From contig JAUXIJ010000012.1 of NCBI GenBank assembly GCA_030621085.1, positions 1 through 59,238 on the forward strand: DNA of 59,238 nt, read 5' to 3'. This DNA is from Candidatus Cloacimonadota bacterium (GTDB lineage: Bacteria > Cloacimonadota > Cloacimonadia > Cloacimonadales > TCS61). This document shows positions 26,430-35,788 of the stretch, piece by piece; position 1 is the stretch's first letter; each line of letters starts with the position of its first letter. Under the pieces are notes generated by a model. It saw only the letters and a program-made list of their open reading frames with translations, was not told the DNA's origin and ran no database searches. Made by a program: the position numbers and the translations under genes.

Positions 26430-28997
26430 TTATTTCAACAACAGCATCTTCTTATTTACTGTAGCGTTCTCCGTCTGCAATTTATATAAATAGACACCAG
26501 AACTCATTTTTGATGCATCCCACTGGAAATTATGTTCTCCTGCTTCAAATTGATGTGATTCGATCAATTGACCTTTGATGTTGAATATTGTAAGAACACC
26601 AACCTCATTCTCTTTTATATCAAATTTTATTGTTGTGAGCGGGTTAAATGGATTGGGATAATTTGATATAGTATAGTTTACATTCTGAATTTCATTATCC
26701 TCGATTGCACTGCCTTGATCATAGAACCAGGCGCCCATATCTGCAGTTGTACCGTCAGGATCTAATGGCGAATTTGGATCTCCTGCATCTATACAGGGAG
26801 AAGTTGACTGTAAATGATAATCTCCATTGCCTGCATCAACAAATAAGGGATCTGTATCAATATTACCATCTAACCAGTTCAAAGTGCCGTTATTGTTTAT
26901 TACAATTCCGGCTTCTCCACCCTCGATATCCGAATATGATATTGTGATCGAATTAGGCTCGAGATCATCATGAAAGTAGATCTCTTGTGGTGAATCATTC
27001 CACATAATACAATTAATTAGACTCGGGTTAGAATCAGAATGGCAGAATATCCCACCACCACCAAAAGAACCGGTAGCAGTATTACCCGATATTGTTACAT
27101 TCTCTAAGATCGGATCTGACAAATTACAGCAGATCCCACCACCATAATTAGCAGAATTATCCGATATTGTTACATTCTTTATGAACGGATTGGCATCATA
27201 AGCACAGCGAATTCCACCACCTGAATTAAATGCAGAATTACCGGTTATTATTAAATTCTTTAGAGTAGGATTGGATGCATAACAATTTATTCCACCGCCA
27301 AAATTATCACTGTCACCATTTGTGATCGTGAAACCACATAAAACAGCAGAAGAATTCACATTACCAAAGATTACAACACTGCCATTATTATCCCCATCGA
27401 TAATGGTGGATGAGATATAATCTGCATCCTGGGTTGTTAGAAACAAAGAACCAACTGTAACGAGATTTCCATCAAAGATAATATTCTCCACATAAGTTCC
27501 CGATTGTACAAGTACAGTATCGGCATTGGCAGAAACATCGATACCATGCTGAATTGTGGCAAAGGGTAATTCAAGTGATCCGTTTCCCCATTCATCAGAA
27601 CCGGTTGTAGATATATGCCAGACAGGACCATTATAGCCTGTAGCACTTACAGTGATGTAATCTACCTTTGTTATAGTATCAGTGAAATCATATATATTAG
27701 TTACGGTGAGTGAGACAGTGTAATATCCATAATCCAGGTATTCATTTGTTGGATTTTGCGAAGCAGAATTATTGCCATCACCAAAATCCCAATACCATTC
27801 ATAAATTGCACCTGAACCTGGTGCACCTGGCATAGAAAGGTCTGTGAAATTAACTGTTAAAGGAGGTACTCCAATAGTAGTATCTGATGTAAATTCTGCA
27901 ACTGGAGCCTGGTTAAAATAAAATGCTCCCATATCGGCAGTTGTGCCGTCCGGATCTAAAGGTGAGGTAGGATCTCCGGCATCTATGCAGGGGGAATTTG
28001 ACGACAGATGATAATCTCCGATTGACGGGTTAACAAATTGCGGGTTGATATTGATATTGCCAGCCAGCCAGTTTACAGTTCCGTTACCGTTTGTAACTAT
28101 TCCAGCTTCGCCACCATCAACATCAGAATATGATATAGTAATGAAACTAGGATCTCCATCAGCATAAAACCATATTTCTTCAGGAGTATCATTCCACATA
28201 ATACAATTCTCTAAACTCAGATAGGATTCATAACAAAAAATCCCACCACCATTACTATAAACGACAAAAGCAGTATTACTTGATATTGTAACATTCTCTA
28301 AAGTCAGATTCGATTGATAACAGTGAATCCCACCACCTGCGTCAGTAGCAGTATTTCCCGATATTGTTACATTCTCTAAAATCAGATTGGAATTTCCGCA
28401 ACTTATCCCACCACCTTTTCCATAGGTTGCTGTAGCAGAATTATCTGATATTGTTACATTTTCTAAAATCAGATCTGATTCCACACTACAAATCCCACCT
28501 CCAAAGCTAGCAGAATTACTTGATATTGTTACGTTCCTAATATTTGAATTTGAATTGCCTAAATAGATCCCACCACCATTATTACCAGCAGAATTACCTG
28601 ATACTATTAAGTTATCCAAATTCGGACTGGAAAAGTCACATAAAATTCCACTACCATTAGTAATAGTAAAGCCGCATAGAACAGTTGTATCATCTTCACC
28701 GCTATTAATAGTTACAACACGTCCACTATTGTTCCCATCTATAATGGTTGAAGCGATATAAGCTGGATTCTGGGTCGTTAAAAATAAAGAGCCAATTGTA
28801 ATCAGTTTTCCATCGTAGTCAATGTTCTCATAATAAACTCCGGGCTGCACAAGCACTGTGTCTGCATCAATTGCTACATCAATAGCAATTTGTATTGTTG
28901 CCCATGTGCCGGGTACATTAAGAATTGTAGAATACAAAGCTGTAGATAAAAGAATTAAAGTAAAAATTAAAAATAAGGTTTTCTTAAAACTAAACAT
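26430..28997 (-). CDS. Secreted beta-helix protein with PKD domain and C-terminal sorting domain
   Basis: An 855-residue exported protein. A signal peptide (MFSFKKTLFLIFTLILLS) precedes a right-handed beta-helix built of ~22-residue coils of the form NVTISGNTATxxGGGI, then a PKD domain (EWYWDFGDGNNSASQNPT), a second beta-helix (from HISTTGSDEWGNGS) and a type A sorting domain (NYPNPFNPLTTIKFD ... GVYLYKLQTENATVNKKMLLLK). Such tails direct T9SS-type secretion and surface attachment in the FCB group. The ATG at 28995-28997 follows AGGAGG; 44 upstream in-frame codons come from repeat B and are not included. The role is probably surface adhesion or polysaccharide binding or cleavage. Confidence 0.9.
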   Translation of the reverse strand: MFSFKKTLFLIFTLILLSTALYSTILNVPGTWATIQIAIDVAIDADTVLVQPGVYYENIDYDGKLITIGSLFLTTQNPAYIASTIIDGNNSGRVVTINSGEDDTTVLCGFTITNGSGILCDFSSPNLDNLIVSGNSAGNNGGGIYLGNSNSNIRNVTISSNSASFGGGICSVESDLILENVTISDNSATATYGKGGGISCGNSNLILENVTISGNTATDAGGGIHCYQSNLTLENVTISSNTAFVVYSNGGGIFCYESYLSLENCIMWNDTPEEIWFYADGDPSFITISYSDVDGGEAGIVTNGNGTVNWLAGNININPQFVNPSIGDYHLSSNSPCIDAGDPTSPLDPDGTTADMGAFYFNQAPVAEFTSDTTIGVPPLTVNFTDLSMPGAPGSGAIYEWYWDFGDGNNSASQNPTNEYLDYGYYTVSLTVTNIYDFTDTITKVDYITVSATGYNGPVWHISTTGSDEWGNGSLELPFATIQHGIDVSANADTVLVQSGTYVENIIFDGNLVTVGSLFLTTQDADYISSTIIDGDNNGSVVIFGNVNSSAVLCGFTITNGDSDNFGGGINCYASNPTLKNLIITGNSAFNSGGGIRCAYDANPFIKNVTISDNSANYGGGICCNLSDPILENVTISGNTATGSFGGGGIFCHSDSNPSLINCIMWNDSPQEIYFHDDLEPNSITISYSDIEGGEAGIVINNNGTLNWLDGNIDTDPLFVDAGNGDYHLQSTSPCIDAGDPNSPLDPDGTTADMGAWFYDQGSAIEDNEIQNVNYTISNYPNPFNPLTTIKFDIKENEVGVLTIFNIKGQLIESHQFEAGEHNFQWDASKMSSGVYLYKLQTENATVNKKMLLLK

Positions 28998-29060
28998 TGT
29001 TCCTCCTAATTTTGGTTTAATTTTTATACAATAAAAACCATGTATTGCATATTTGTCAAT

Positions 29061-29278
29061 TTTTTTCTCTCTCGTTCCTATCCGGCAGTTGCCGGATGAG
29101 AGGTTAAACACATCAGACTTGACTCGCAACGAAATGTGAGTCGAGAATGATGTCTGTCAATCATCGATTCACACTCTCTGACAATTGCCGGATCTCTGCG
29201 AATCAAGTCTTGTCTTCTCTTGTTCCCACATCTCCTGATTGAGAACGGAATATGGTGCGAAACCCCGTTTCGCTATAA
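29061..29278. repeat. Intergenic repeat B, copy 2
   Basis: This is the second copy of repeat B, same orientation as 25350-25555, with small indels. The GTTAAACACATCAGACTTGA, CAATTGCCGGATC and GGAACGGAATATGGTGCGAA blocks are identical. Confidence 0.8.
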
Positions 29279-29316
29279 AGTAACTTTGAAAAAGTTTATA
29301 AGTAAGGTTCTTGGAT

Positions 29317-29424
29317 ACTTTACGTCTTTTTCTTTCACAAATTCTTGTTGGAAAAGTCGGAAAGTTGAAAGAAACTTTACCAAACTTAGTTGAAACAATT
29401 TTGAAGAAAGAAGTTTGGGAAAGT
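29317..29424 (-). repeat. RAYT-type repeat, diverged inverted copy A4
   Basis: Read on the minus strand it gives TACTTTCCCAAACTTCTTTC, then GGTAAAGTTTCTTTCAACTT, CAAGAATTTGTG and GACGTAAAGTA, the same block order as copies A1-A3. It is about 18 kb from the transposase and in the opposite orientation. Confidence 0.6.
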
Positions 29425-29539
29425 AAAAGCTCGAATCACGACCAAACTGGTCGATTTACGGCTCTCAAAACATCCGCCTTCACTGGCTAAGCTTCTTCTC
29501 GACTCGTCGTAAACTTACGAGTCGAAAATAATGTAGGGT

Positions 29540-29592
29540 AACTTTGAAAAAGTTTATAAGCAGGATTCTCTCTGGTAAACTTTTTCAAAGTT
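29540..29592 (-). terminator. Perfect 16-bp inverted repeat after the restriction-modification gene
   Basis: AACTTTGAAAAAGTTT (29540-29555) pairs exactly with AAACTTTTTCAAAGTT (29577-29592) across a 21-base loop. It lies 36 bp beyond the stop at 29629, a position suiting a terminator, but there is no clean T-run and the same 16-mer recurs at 29282-29297, so it may instead be a repeat element. Confidence 0.4.
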
Positions 29593-29628
29593 TGACCAAG
29601 CTATTTTAACAGCAATATTTTCTTTACG

Positions 29629-32600
29629 CTAAAATTCTACAATCTCTTTTTCCACATCATCATATATCTCATCAATCTCTTTTTGATATTCAATTGTTTT
29701 TTCCAATGCGGTTATAATACGGCAATAATGACGTGGGTCTTCCATTTGACGCCCTTTACGGTCTTTTAAATATTTATGCAGAACCTGGTAACCACCAATT
29801 TGATATTCCCACATTTCGGATTCCACGTTATCGAAATATTTTTCTTCATTAATGTAAACTCGTTTTTCTGCTTCATTGTAAATTGGTTTATCGATTCTAT
29901 TATCTTCCCCACTTCCCAGGTAGCGGGAAATTGGTTTATCAAGTTCGGAACTTTCGAGCAGATGCAGTTTGGCTATCTTCTCTCCAAGGTTTCCCATCTT
30001 TTTGAACAATTTATAATTTGAAGTGAACGGAACACGTGGGAAATCTATTTTCAAAAACTCAGCATAACGTGTTCTATATGTATTACTATAAAACACTGCA
30101 TAAATGTAATAGAGAATTTCTTCGGGAGTTGGCTGAACTCCAAAATTGGAAGATAGCTGTTTAATTATTTCCGGTGCAATATTTGGTTTACATTCGGTTT
30201 TCTGCTGTTCGATCCAGTCGTCTGAATCTTGCTCGGGATAGAGATAAAGGGGGAATAATGATTCTATCCCTTTATTATCTGAACGAATCAATCCATCAGA
30301 AATAATTAAATCACTAATGAAAAAATAATTACAAATTTTGTCAGATAACTGTTGTCTTCTTGCAATCAATCCAACATTTTCTTCAAACATATGATGCATT
30401 GTATCATATCGCATCCTTTCAACAAGATTTGAATTGTATAAAATGAAACGATCATCAAAAGGACGATATGAGATTTGTTTCACAATATTAACAAAATCAA
30501 CGTTTTTCAATGCTCTTCTAGCCTTTTCTAACTTCCAGTTTGATTTATCTTTCAGAGAGTAAGTAGATGCAATAACTTCATCATCAATGTTCTGGTTTGT
30601 AAATTGAGAGAAACGTTGTTGTAACCCGTTTTGTGAAATTGCGATTGAGAAAGAATCTCTTGAAGTAACAATTCCTGCATTATTTATAGGAAATATTTCT
30701 GTAATTTTCGACCATTTCAGATAATGCTGAATATCTTCTGTATTTCGTTTAATAAGAAAATGATAGGGAGAAGCAGGCTTTATTGGTTCGTAGTTCTTCT
30801 CAATAAATTCTGTCTTTTCCAGCCAATTGTATTTTTCTTCACGCAAACCGAATAGATCGGAATGCATAATTTTAGAATCAACACTATTTTTTTGTTTTAT
30901 GAAGAGAGCAATCGCCACACCCTGTCGAATATCAAAGACATTCTCGTCTTTGCTTCCATCAGGGCACGTTTCTTTTTTCAGTAAATTTCCGTGCAGGTCG
31001 AGGATGTACATTTCATCGAAGGTTTTAGTAAGACTCTGCCGCATTCCACGAAAGGTAGGATTATCCAGATAACTGTGATTGGTGATCATAGCAACAATGC
31101 CGAAACCTGCTTTTTCGATCTTCCATTGAGCGAAGCGCAAGAATTTTACATAATCATCCTGCAGCCATTTAGGATTGCGTTCTCCCAGCGGTTTGCCGTC
31201 AACTTCATAATAACTCTGCGCTCCATCGATTTCCGTTTTCAAAAGTTTATCTGTCCAATCATTGATATTAGAGGATATTCCACTATAAGGAGGATTTCCC
31301 ATTATCACCAGAATCGGCTGGTCTTTTTTTACATCTGCTGCCAAATGACTTTCTTCACTCAAAGAACTGAGTCCGGGAATATGAATTTGATCTAATACAT
31401 CCATTTCCAAAGTATTGGTAAGATAAAGCTTGAACCGTTCATCATCCTGCATTTGTAATCCCAATTCTTCAAATAAAAATCCCATCTTTAGATGTCCGAT
31501 AGCATACGGAGCCATCATTAATTCAAAGGCATAGAAGTTTTTAAGAATATGATTTCGCAGGAAAGCCTGAATATTGCCGTCACCATATTTACTTTTGTAT
31601 TCTTGTACTGCCAGCTTCATAGCTTCGGCTGGGAAAGTAAGCGTCCCACCTGCCGGATCGAGCAAAGTAACTTTTTCATCTGCTAATCCATCAGATAAAT
31701 TAAAGTGAGATTTCAAAATGGAATGAACTGCTCGAACAATGTATTTTACAACAGGTTCGGGAGTATAATAAACTCCTCTTTTCTCACGCATTTTTGGGTC
31801 ATAAGCCGCAAGGAAGGTTTCGTAGAAATGAATGATAGGATCTTTACCTTTTCCATCCTCGTAAAATTTCTTCAAGATATTATTTACTTTTGTTACTCTC
31901 AGAACTTCAGCTATATCATCAACAATCACTTTAAGGGCTGGTGGTGGTTCTTCCAATGAAATAAACCGGAAAACATCCCGTAAAATCCCAATTGTTTGTG
32001 GAATGTATTGGAAAGCTAATTGACGGTTGAAATCATCTCCTGCTCGTGTTCGAGCTGCAAACAAACCATAGGTTATAGTCTGAGAATAAAGGTCAGCAAA
32101 ATCTTCTTCAGTTAAACCTTTAATAAGATATTTCTTGAAAGCCTGATAAAAGCCCAAAATGCTGTCATTACTTTTATGTTCATCATCCAGTTCAATACGC
32201 ACAACTTCATCTTTCAGGAATCGTGTTCTTTTTGCTAATTCTTTTGCCAGCGAGCTTGCGGAATGTAATTTTGGAAGACTAAATGAGAAATATTTATCCA
32301 GTAGTTGAAGAAATTCAGTCTCATTTTCAACTGTGGGTGTTTTACCCAATTGTTCAATATGATATAATCTACCAATCTGAACTCTATCTGCTAATTCTCC
32401 ATTTCTAAAAAGCAGAAATTCCAGAAAGTTAGTAAGGATTACATTTGGAAAAGTTGATATATATCTTTTCAGTTGTTCGGTATATCTTATGTTATCAAGG
32501 TTTTGTTGGGTTGGAGCTTTAGCTTCGATGTACCCGATTATGTGATTCTTACCATCCCAAATCCGAAAGTCGGGATTTCCTGCTTCGGTCTTTTTTGGTA

Positions 32601-32739
32601 GAGTTGTGATGGCAGTTTTTAGTTTCCTAGATTCAGCAAATTTATTAATCAGCTTTCCCAAGCATGAGTAATAACTTTCTTCTCTGGCATCACCACGTAA
32701 AAATGTTTCCTTTATTTCTGAAAGATAATTCTTTAACAC
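29629..32739 (-). CDS. Type IIG-like restriction-modification enzyme (N6-adenine methyltransferase with nuclease domain)
   Basis: A 1036-residue single-chain enzyme. An N-terminal PD-(D/E)xK nuclease is indicated by NPDFRIWDG (residues 55-63) and EAK (72-74). The methyltransferase core has motif I DPAGGT at 361-366 and catalytic NPPY at 482-485. The C-terminal ~450 residues should hold the target-recognition region, ending in a long acidic helix. There is no helicase domain, so it is shorter than type ISP enzymes. It would both cut and methylate one asymmetric site. Translation starts at GTG (32737-32739) with GGGGA upstream. It stands alone in its repeat-rich flank; all motifs are intact. 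Confidence 0.88.
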   Translation of the reverse strand: MLKNYLSEIKETFLRGDAREESYYSCLGKLINKFAESRKLKTAITTLPKKTEAGNPDFRIWDGKNHIIGYIEAKAPTQQNLDNIRYTEQLKRYISTFPNVILTNFLEFLLFRNGELADRVQIGRLYHIEQLGKTPTVENETEFLQLLDKYFSFSLPKLHSASSLAKELAKRTRFLKDEVVRIELDDEHKSNDSILGFYQAFKKYLIKGLTEEDFADLYSQTITYGLFAARTRAGDDFNRQLAFQYIPQTIGILRDVFRFISLEEPPPALKVIVDDIAEVLRVTKVNNILKKFYEDGKGKDPIIHFYETFLAAYDPKMREKRGVYYTPEPVVKYIVRAVHSILKSHFNLSDGLADEKVTLLDPAGGTLTFPAEAMKLAVQEYKSKYGDGNIQAFLRNHILKNFYAFELMMAPYAIGHLKMGFLFEELGLQMQDDERFKLYLTNTLEMDVLDQIHIPGLSSLSEESHLAADVKKDQPILVIMGNPPYSGISSNINDWTDKLLKTEIDGAQSYYEVDGKPLGERNPKWLQDDYVKFLRFAQWKIEKAGFGIVAMITNHSYLDNPTFRGMRQSLTKTFDEMYILDLHGNLLKKETCPDGSKDENVFDIRQGVAIALFIKQKNSVDSKIMHSDLFGLREEKYNWLEKTEFIEKNYEPIKPASPYHFLIKRNTEDIQHYLKWSKITEIFPINNAGIVTSRDSFSIAISQNGLQQRFSQFTNQNIDDEVIASTYSLKDKSNWKLEKARRALKNVDFVNIVKQISYRPFDDRFILYNSNLVERMRYDTMHHMFEENVGLIARRQQLSDKICNYFFISDLIISDGLIRSDNKGIESLFPLYLYPEQDSDDWIEQQKTECKPNIAPEIIKQLSSNFGVQPTPEEILYYIYAVFYSNTYRTRYAEFLKIDFPRVPFTSNYKLFKKMGNLGEKIAKLHLLESSELDKPISRYLGSGEDNRIDKPIYNEAEKRVYINEEKYFDNVESEMWEYQIGGYQVLHKYLKDRKGRQMEDPRHYCRIITALEKTIEYQKEIDEIYDDVEKEIVEF

Positions 32740-32860
32740 TCAATTCCCCATCACATTTTTTCAAACTATTCGCTAAACTGTAAAACAAATCCGAAAAGAT
32801 GATTAAGTTTGTATTTAGTCAATTATTTTATTAATTTTCAATTTTTTCGGAAATATATAA

Positions 32861-34159
32861 TTAGTCTTTTTCACATGCTTCGCAATCGTGATACTGACAG
32901 TTGTCGTAATACAGCTTCAAAATCCCCTGCTGAAAGATAGCTTTCTTTTTTGTTATTTTCTTTTGTTCTGGTTTCATCAAATTATGCATATATTGAGTGA
33001 TGTAATTATCCGGCAATCCATGAAATTCCCGGTAAACTTTTAATGCAGCCTGTTCAAGTTTTTCATATTTTTTTTCACGAGCGTAAACTATAACCAGCGG
33101 CAGAATAATGTTTACCAGAATTGTATCGATGCGTGTTTTACCAAGTTTATATCGTTCCGGCAGGAATTCGGAACGCGTTTGTAGCATCTTATATAGATTG
33201 CGTTTAAATTCTTTTAGATTGAATGTTTCGGATTTAAATGAAAATATCTTCAAAGCCTGTCGGAACAACGAAGTTTCCAGGCTATTATATAGAAAATCAC
33301 TTATCTGCAACAGGCGAATGGCGGGATGGTTCACCGGACGAATGCGGAAAAGCTGCCAGTTGATATCGATTTTATTTCGTGAGAATTCCTGTTTGGAATA
33401 TAGCTCTTGCCATTTGGATTTAAATTCTGCAGGAAAAGTAGATGGCAGATGATTTATCAAATCGGAAGAACACAGTAAAAGTGCGATCAATTCATCCTTT
33501 TTCATACCTGCCGAATAAAATTTTTTCAGTTTATCATAACGAAACTTGAGAGCTAATTGCAGCATCTGGTATTTGTTCTTACTGTAACCGAGAGCTTCAA
33601 AAAGTCCCTGCAATAATAGTTGATCGAAACCGGCAAAATAATGCTCGGCGGAAAAGCGTTTAATTTTCTTTTCCAGCCGTTCATGTCCCATTTCTTCCAG
33701 CTTTACTGACAGTTCGTTTTCATTTTTCTGCAGGAAGAATTTGCATTTCTGCCTGCTTGCTTTAAATTCCTTTTCCGAGTACTTTTTCAGTAATTTGGCT
33801 ATATCTTTGTCCAGCACATTGCATAATTCCAGAATCTCGATCTGATCACCGTTTTCATTAATTATATATGGATATTTTCCATTGTGCTGATAGACAACTT
33901 CCAGAATAACAGAATTAAAATTCGGATTTTCGTTGTGGTTATGCGAATTCCAATTGTATGTCTGCAGATCGATCTCCACATCACCCCGCAGTACCTTGCC
34001 ATCTATCTCTATGATGGCGTCTTTGAAATCGGGACCTGCATCGGTATTCCAGCGACCCGGAAACATAATCTTTACAGGTTTGCCTGATATAGTTTTGAGT
34101 TCCTTTATCAGATGTTGTGCATCCCAGATATGATAGAGAAATTTCTCGGAGAATTGCAT
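32861..34159 (-). CDS. DUF2851 family protein
   Basis: A 432-residue protein of the DUF2851 family, common in Bacteroidetes and relatives. The N-terminal block (FLYHIWDAQHL, MFPGRWNTDAGPDFKDAIIEIDG, LRGDVEIDLQTYNWNSHNHNENP) is diagnostic, and HIWD/GPDF/GDVE resemble a nuclease-like acidic pattern. The C-terminus has a cysteine cluster (CQYHDCEACEKD) that may bind metal. The function is not established. GAGGGAG precedes the ATG. It is followed by the unlinked restriction-modification gene and preceded by a GxxExxY gene; a joint role is not shown. Confidence 0.88.
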   Translation of the reverse strand: MQFSEKFLYHIWDAQHLIKELKTISGKPVKIMFPGRWNTDAGPDFKDAIIEIDGKVLRGDVEIDLQTYNWNSHNHNENPNFNSVILEVVYQHNGKYPYIINENGDQIEILELCNVLDKDIAKLLKKYSEKEFKASRQKCKFFLQKNENELSVKLEEMGHERLEKKIKRFSAEHYFAGFDQLLLQGLFEALGYSKNKYQMLQLALKFRYDKLKKFYSAGMKKDELIALLLCSSDLINHLPSTFPAEFKSKWQELYSKQEFSRNKIDINWQLFRIRPVNHPAIRLLQISDFLYNSLETSLFRQALKIFSFKSETFNLKEFKRNLYKMLQTRSEFLPERYKLGKTRIDTILVNIILPLVIVYAREKKYEKLEQAALKVYREFHGLPDNYITQYMHNLMKPEQKKITKKKAIFQQGILKLYYDNCQYHDCEACEKD

Positions 34160-34227
34160 ATTTAACTCCCTCAGTTAATTTTTTTACCGCCAATAAACGC
34201 TAATATTCGCTAATTTAATGTGAATTA

Positions 34228-34611
34228 TTATCTTGCTTTTTCCAACACTATTCTTTCCCATTGTAGTTCCGAATGTTTAAAATTTATTATCAATCCAACC
34301 TTTATTCCTGAAATTCTTAAATAATTTATCAATTGACCTCTATGTTCGTCAATAATGGATTCAACAGTTTTTGCTTCAGCTATTACTTTATTTTCAATAA
34401 TCAAATCAGGTATAAATTCATCTACTTTATGATTTTTATAATAAATTGGATAACTCATTTGCTGTGAATACGATAGATTTTGATCTTCAAATTCCACACA
34501 TAGTGCTTTCTCATATGTTTTTTCTCTAAAGCCATGACCGATTTTATTATATATGAAAATTGCACATCCAACGATTTTGTATACAAGTTCTTTTTCTAAT
34601 AGTTTAGTCAA
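34228..34611 (-). CDS. GxxExxY family protein (PD-(D/E)xK-like)
   Basis: A 127-residue GxxExxY protein. The defining motif is GHGFREKTYEKAL near residues 22-34. YKNHKVDEFIPDLIIENKVIAEAKTVESI supplies the PD ... ExK nuclease-like acidic pattern, followed by HRGQLINYLRISGIKVGLIINF. Family members are widespread in FCB genomes with many copies per genome, and their function is unknown; some link them to mobile DNA. The gene is complete and of standard length. Confidence 0.9.
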   Translation of the reverse strand: MTKLLEKELVYKIVGCAIFIYNKIGHGFREKTYEKALCVEFEDQNLSYSQQMSYPIYYKNHKVDEFIPDLIIENKVIAEAKTVESIIDEHRGQLINYLRISGIKVGLIINFKHSELQWERIVLEKAR

Positions 34612-34693
34612 AATTCTTCCTTTTCTGCAACATCTAAATTAAGGAAAAAAATATTTACGTTGATTCATATTCATCTACATTCATTCGCGTTCA

Positions 34694-35788
34694 TTAGCGG
34701 TTCAATATCCTTTTCACTTCTTCGGCAATTGACAAACAAGAGGTTAATCCAGGTGACTCTATTCCTATAAGATTTATAAAGTTAGGGAATCCTTTCTCAG
34801 ATTCTTCTTGAATATAAAAATCACGGAATTCTTCATCCTGTTTCTGTAATTTTGCACGTATGCCACAGTCATCAAGTTGCAGCCAATCTTTTTCTATATT
34901 TACATATTTATGAATTGATTCAAAGAACGTATCTTTATGAGTTTCATCCATAACATAATTGATTTCATCCACATAATAAGCATTTGGACCGAAACGGCAA
35001 TCCCCCGCCAGATTTACTGTCAGATGAATACCCAGTGAAATGGTTGTGGGAACCGGATAGATGAGATGGTTGATATTCTTTATTTTACTGGTTTTGTAAT
35101 ATTCACCTTTACACCAGTGTAAAGCAAGATTATGTTTTTCTGTGTCAATTCCAATCATTTGTGCAATTTTGTCGGAATGTAATCCGGCACTGTTAATTAC
35201 AATGTTTGCTTCGAATACTTCATCGTTTGTAAACTTTACAATATAACTATTCGGAGATTTTTCAATTGCACAAACTTCCATTTCATATACTAAGAAAGCA
35301 TCCTGTTCTTCTGCTTTAGTAGCCAATCTCTGCATAAATTTATGAGTATCCAAAATACCGGTAGAATCCACTTTTAATGCTTTTATTGCTTTGATCTGTG
35401 GTTCCAATTCCCGGCATTTTATCTGGTCGATTATTTCCAGATCTTTCACTCCATTTCGTTCACCATTTTCTTTTAATCTTATCAATTCCGGGATTTCTTC
35501 TTCGCAAGTAGCTACAACAAGTTTACCACAATTATTGAATGGAATATCATTTTCTTTGGCAAAATCGTAAAGCAGGTTCACTCCTTCTACACATAATCTG
35601 GCTTTCAACGTATTCTGCGGATAATAGATGCCCGAATGAATAACTTCGCTGTTGCGACTGCTGGTATGCCTTCCGAACATTTCTTCTTTTTCCACTACAA
35701 CCACATCTTCAAATTCCTTGGAAAGAACTTTTGCCAACGAAAGTCCCACAGATCCTGCTCCAATCACAAGAATATTCACTTTCTCCAT
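34694..35788 (-). CDS. FAD-dependent oxidoreductase, L-2-hydroxyglutarate dehydrogenase-like
   Basis: A 364-residue DAO-fold flavoprotein. The FAD-binding GAGSVGLSLAKVL is at residues 10-22, followed by SSRNSEVIHSGIYY, typical of LhgO, and GLHSDKIAQMIG. LhgO oxidises L-2-hydroxyglutarate to 2-oxoglutarate and passes electrons to quinone; the exact substrate here is inferred. The start codon shares its last base with the panC stop (TAATG), so the gene is translated with the pantothenate genes even though no metabolic link is obvious. Confidence 0.88.
   Translation of the reverse strand: MEKVNILVIGAGSVGLSLAKVLSKEFEDVVVVEKEEMFGRHTSSRNSEVIHSGIYYPQNTLKARLCVEGVNLLYDFAKENDIPFNNCGKLVVATCEEEIPELIRLKENGERNGVKDLEIIDQIKCRELEPQIKAIKALKVDSTGILDTHKFMQRLATKAEEQDAFLVYEMEVCAIEKSPNSYIVKFTNDEVFEANIVINSAGLHSDKIAQMIGIDTEKHNLALHWCKGEYYKTSKIKNINHLIYPVPTTISLGIHLTVNLAGDCRFGPNAYYVDEINYVMDETHKDTFFESIHKYVNIEKDWLQLDDCGIRAKLQKQDEEFRDFYIQEESEKGFPNFINLIGIESPGLTSCLSIAEEVKRILNR

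Larger units (their letters stand above)
28998..29628. other. Long repeat-rich intergenic region
   Basis: There is no gene. In order it holds the beta-helix promoter region, repeat B copy 2 (29061-29278), a 16-bp AACTTTGAAAAAGTTT unit (29282-29297), an inverted, diverged copy of the RAYT repeat (29317-29424), and a perfect 16-bp inverted repeat (29540-29592) just beyond the restriction-modification gene. Confidence 0.65.

Noticed and set aside
26430..29000. CRISPR array suggested by regularly spaced repeats
   Set aside because: The ~66-bp periodicity is in frame and encodes beta-helix coils; units vary and lack identical direct repeats with unique spacers.
28998..29129. 44-codon N-terminal extension of the beta-helix gene
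   Set aside because: The extension is repeat B sequence. AGGAGG directly precedes the ATG at 28995-28997, which gives a proper signal peptide.
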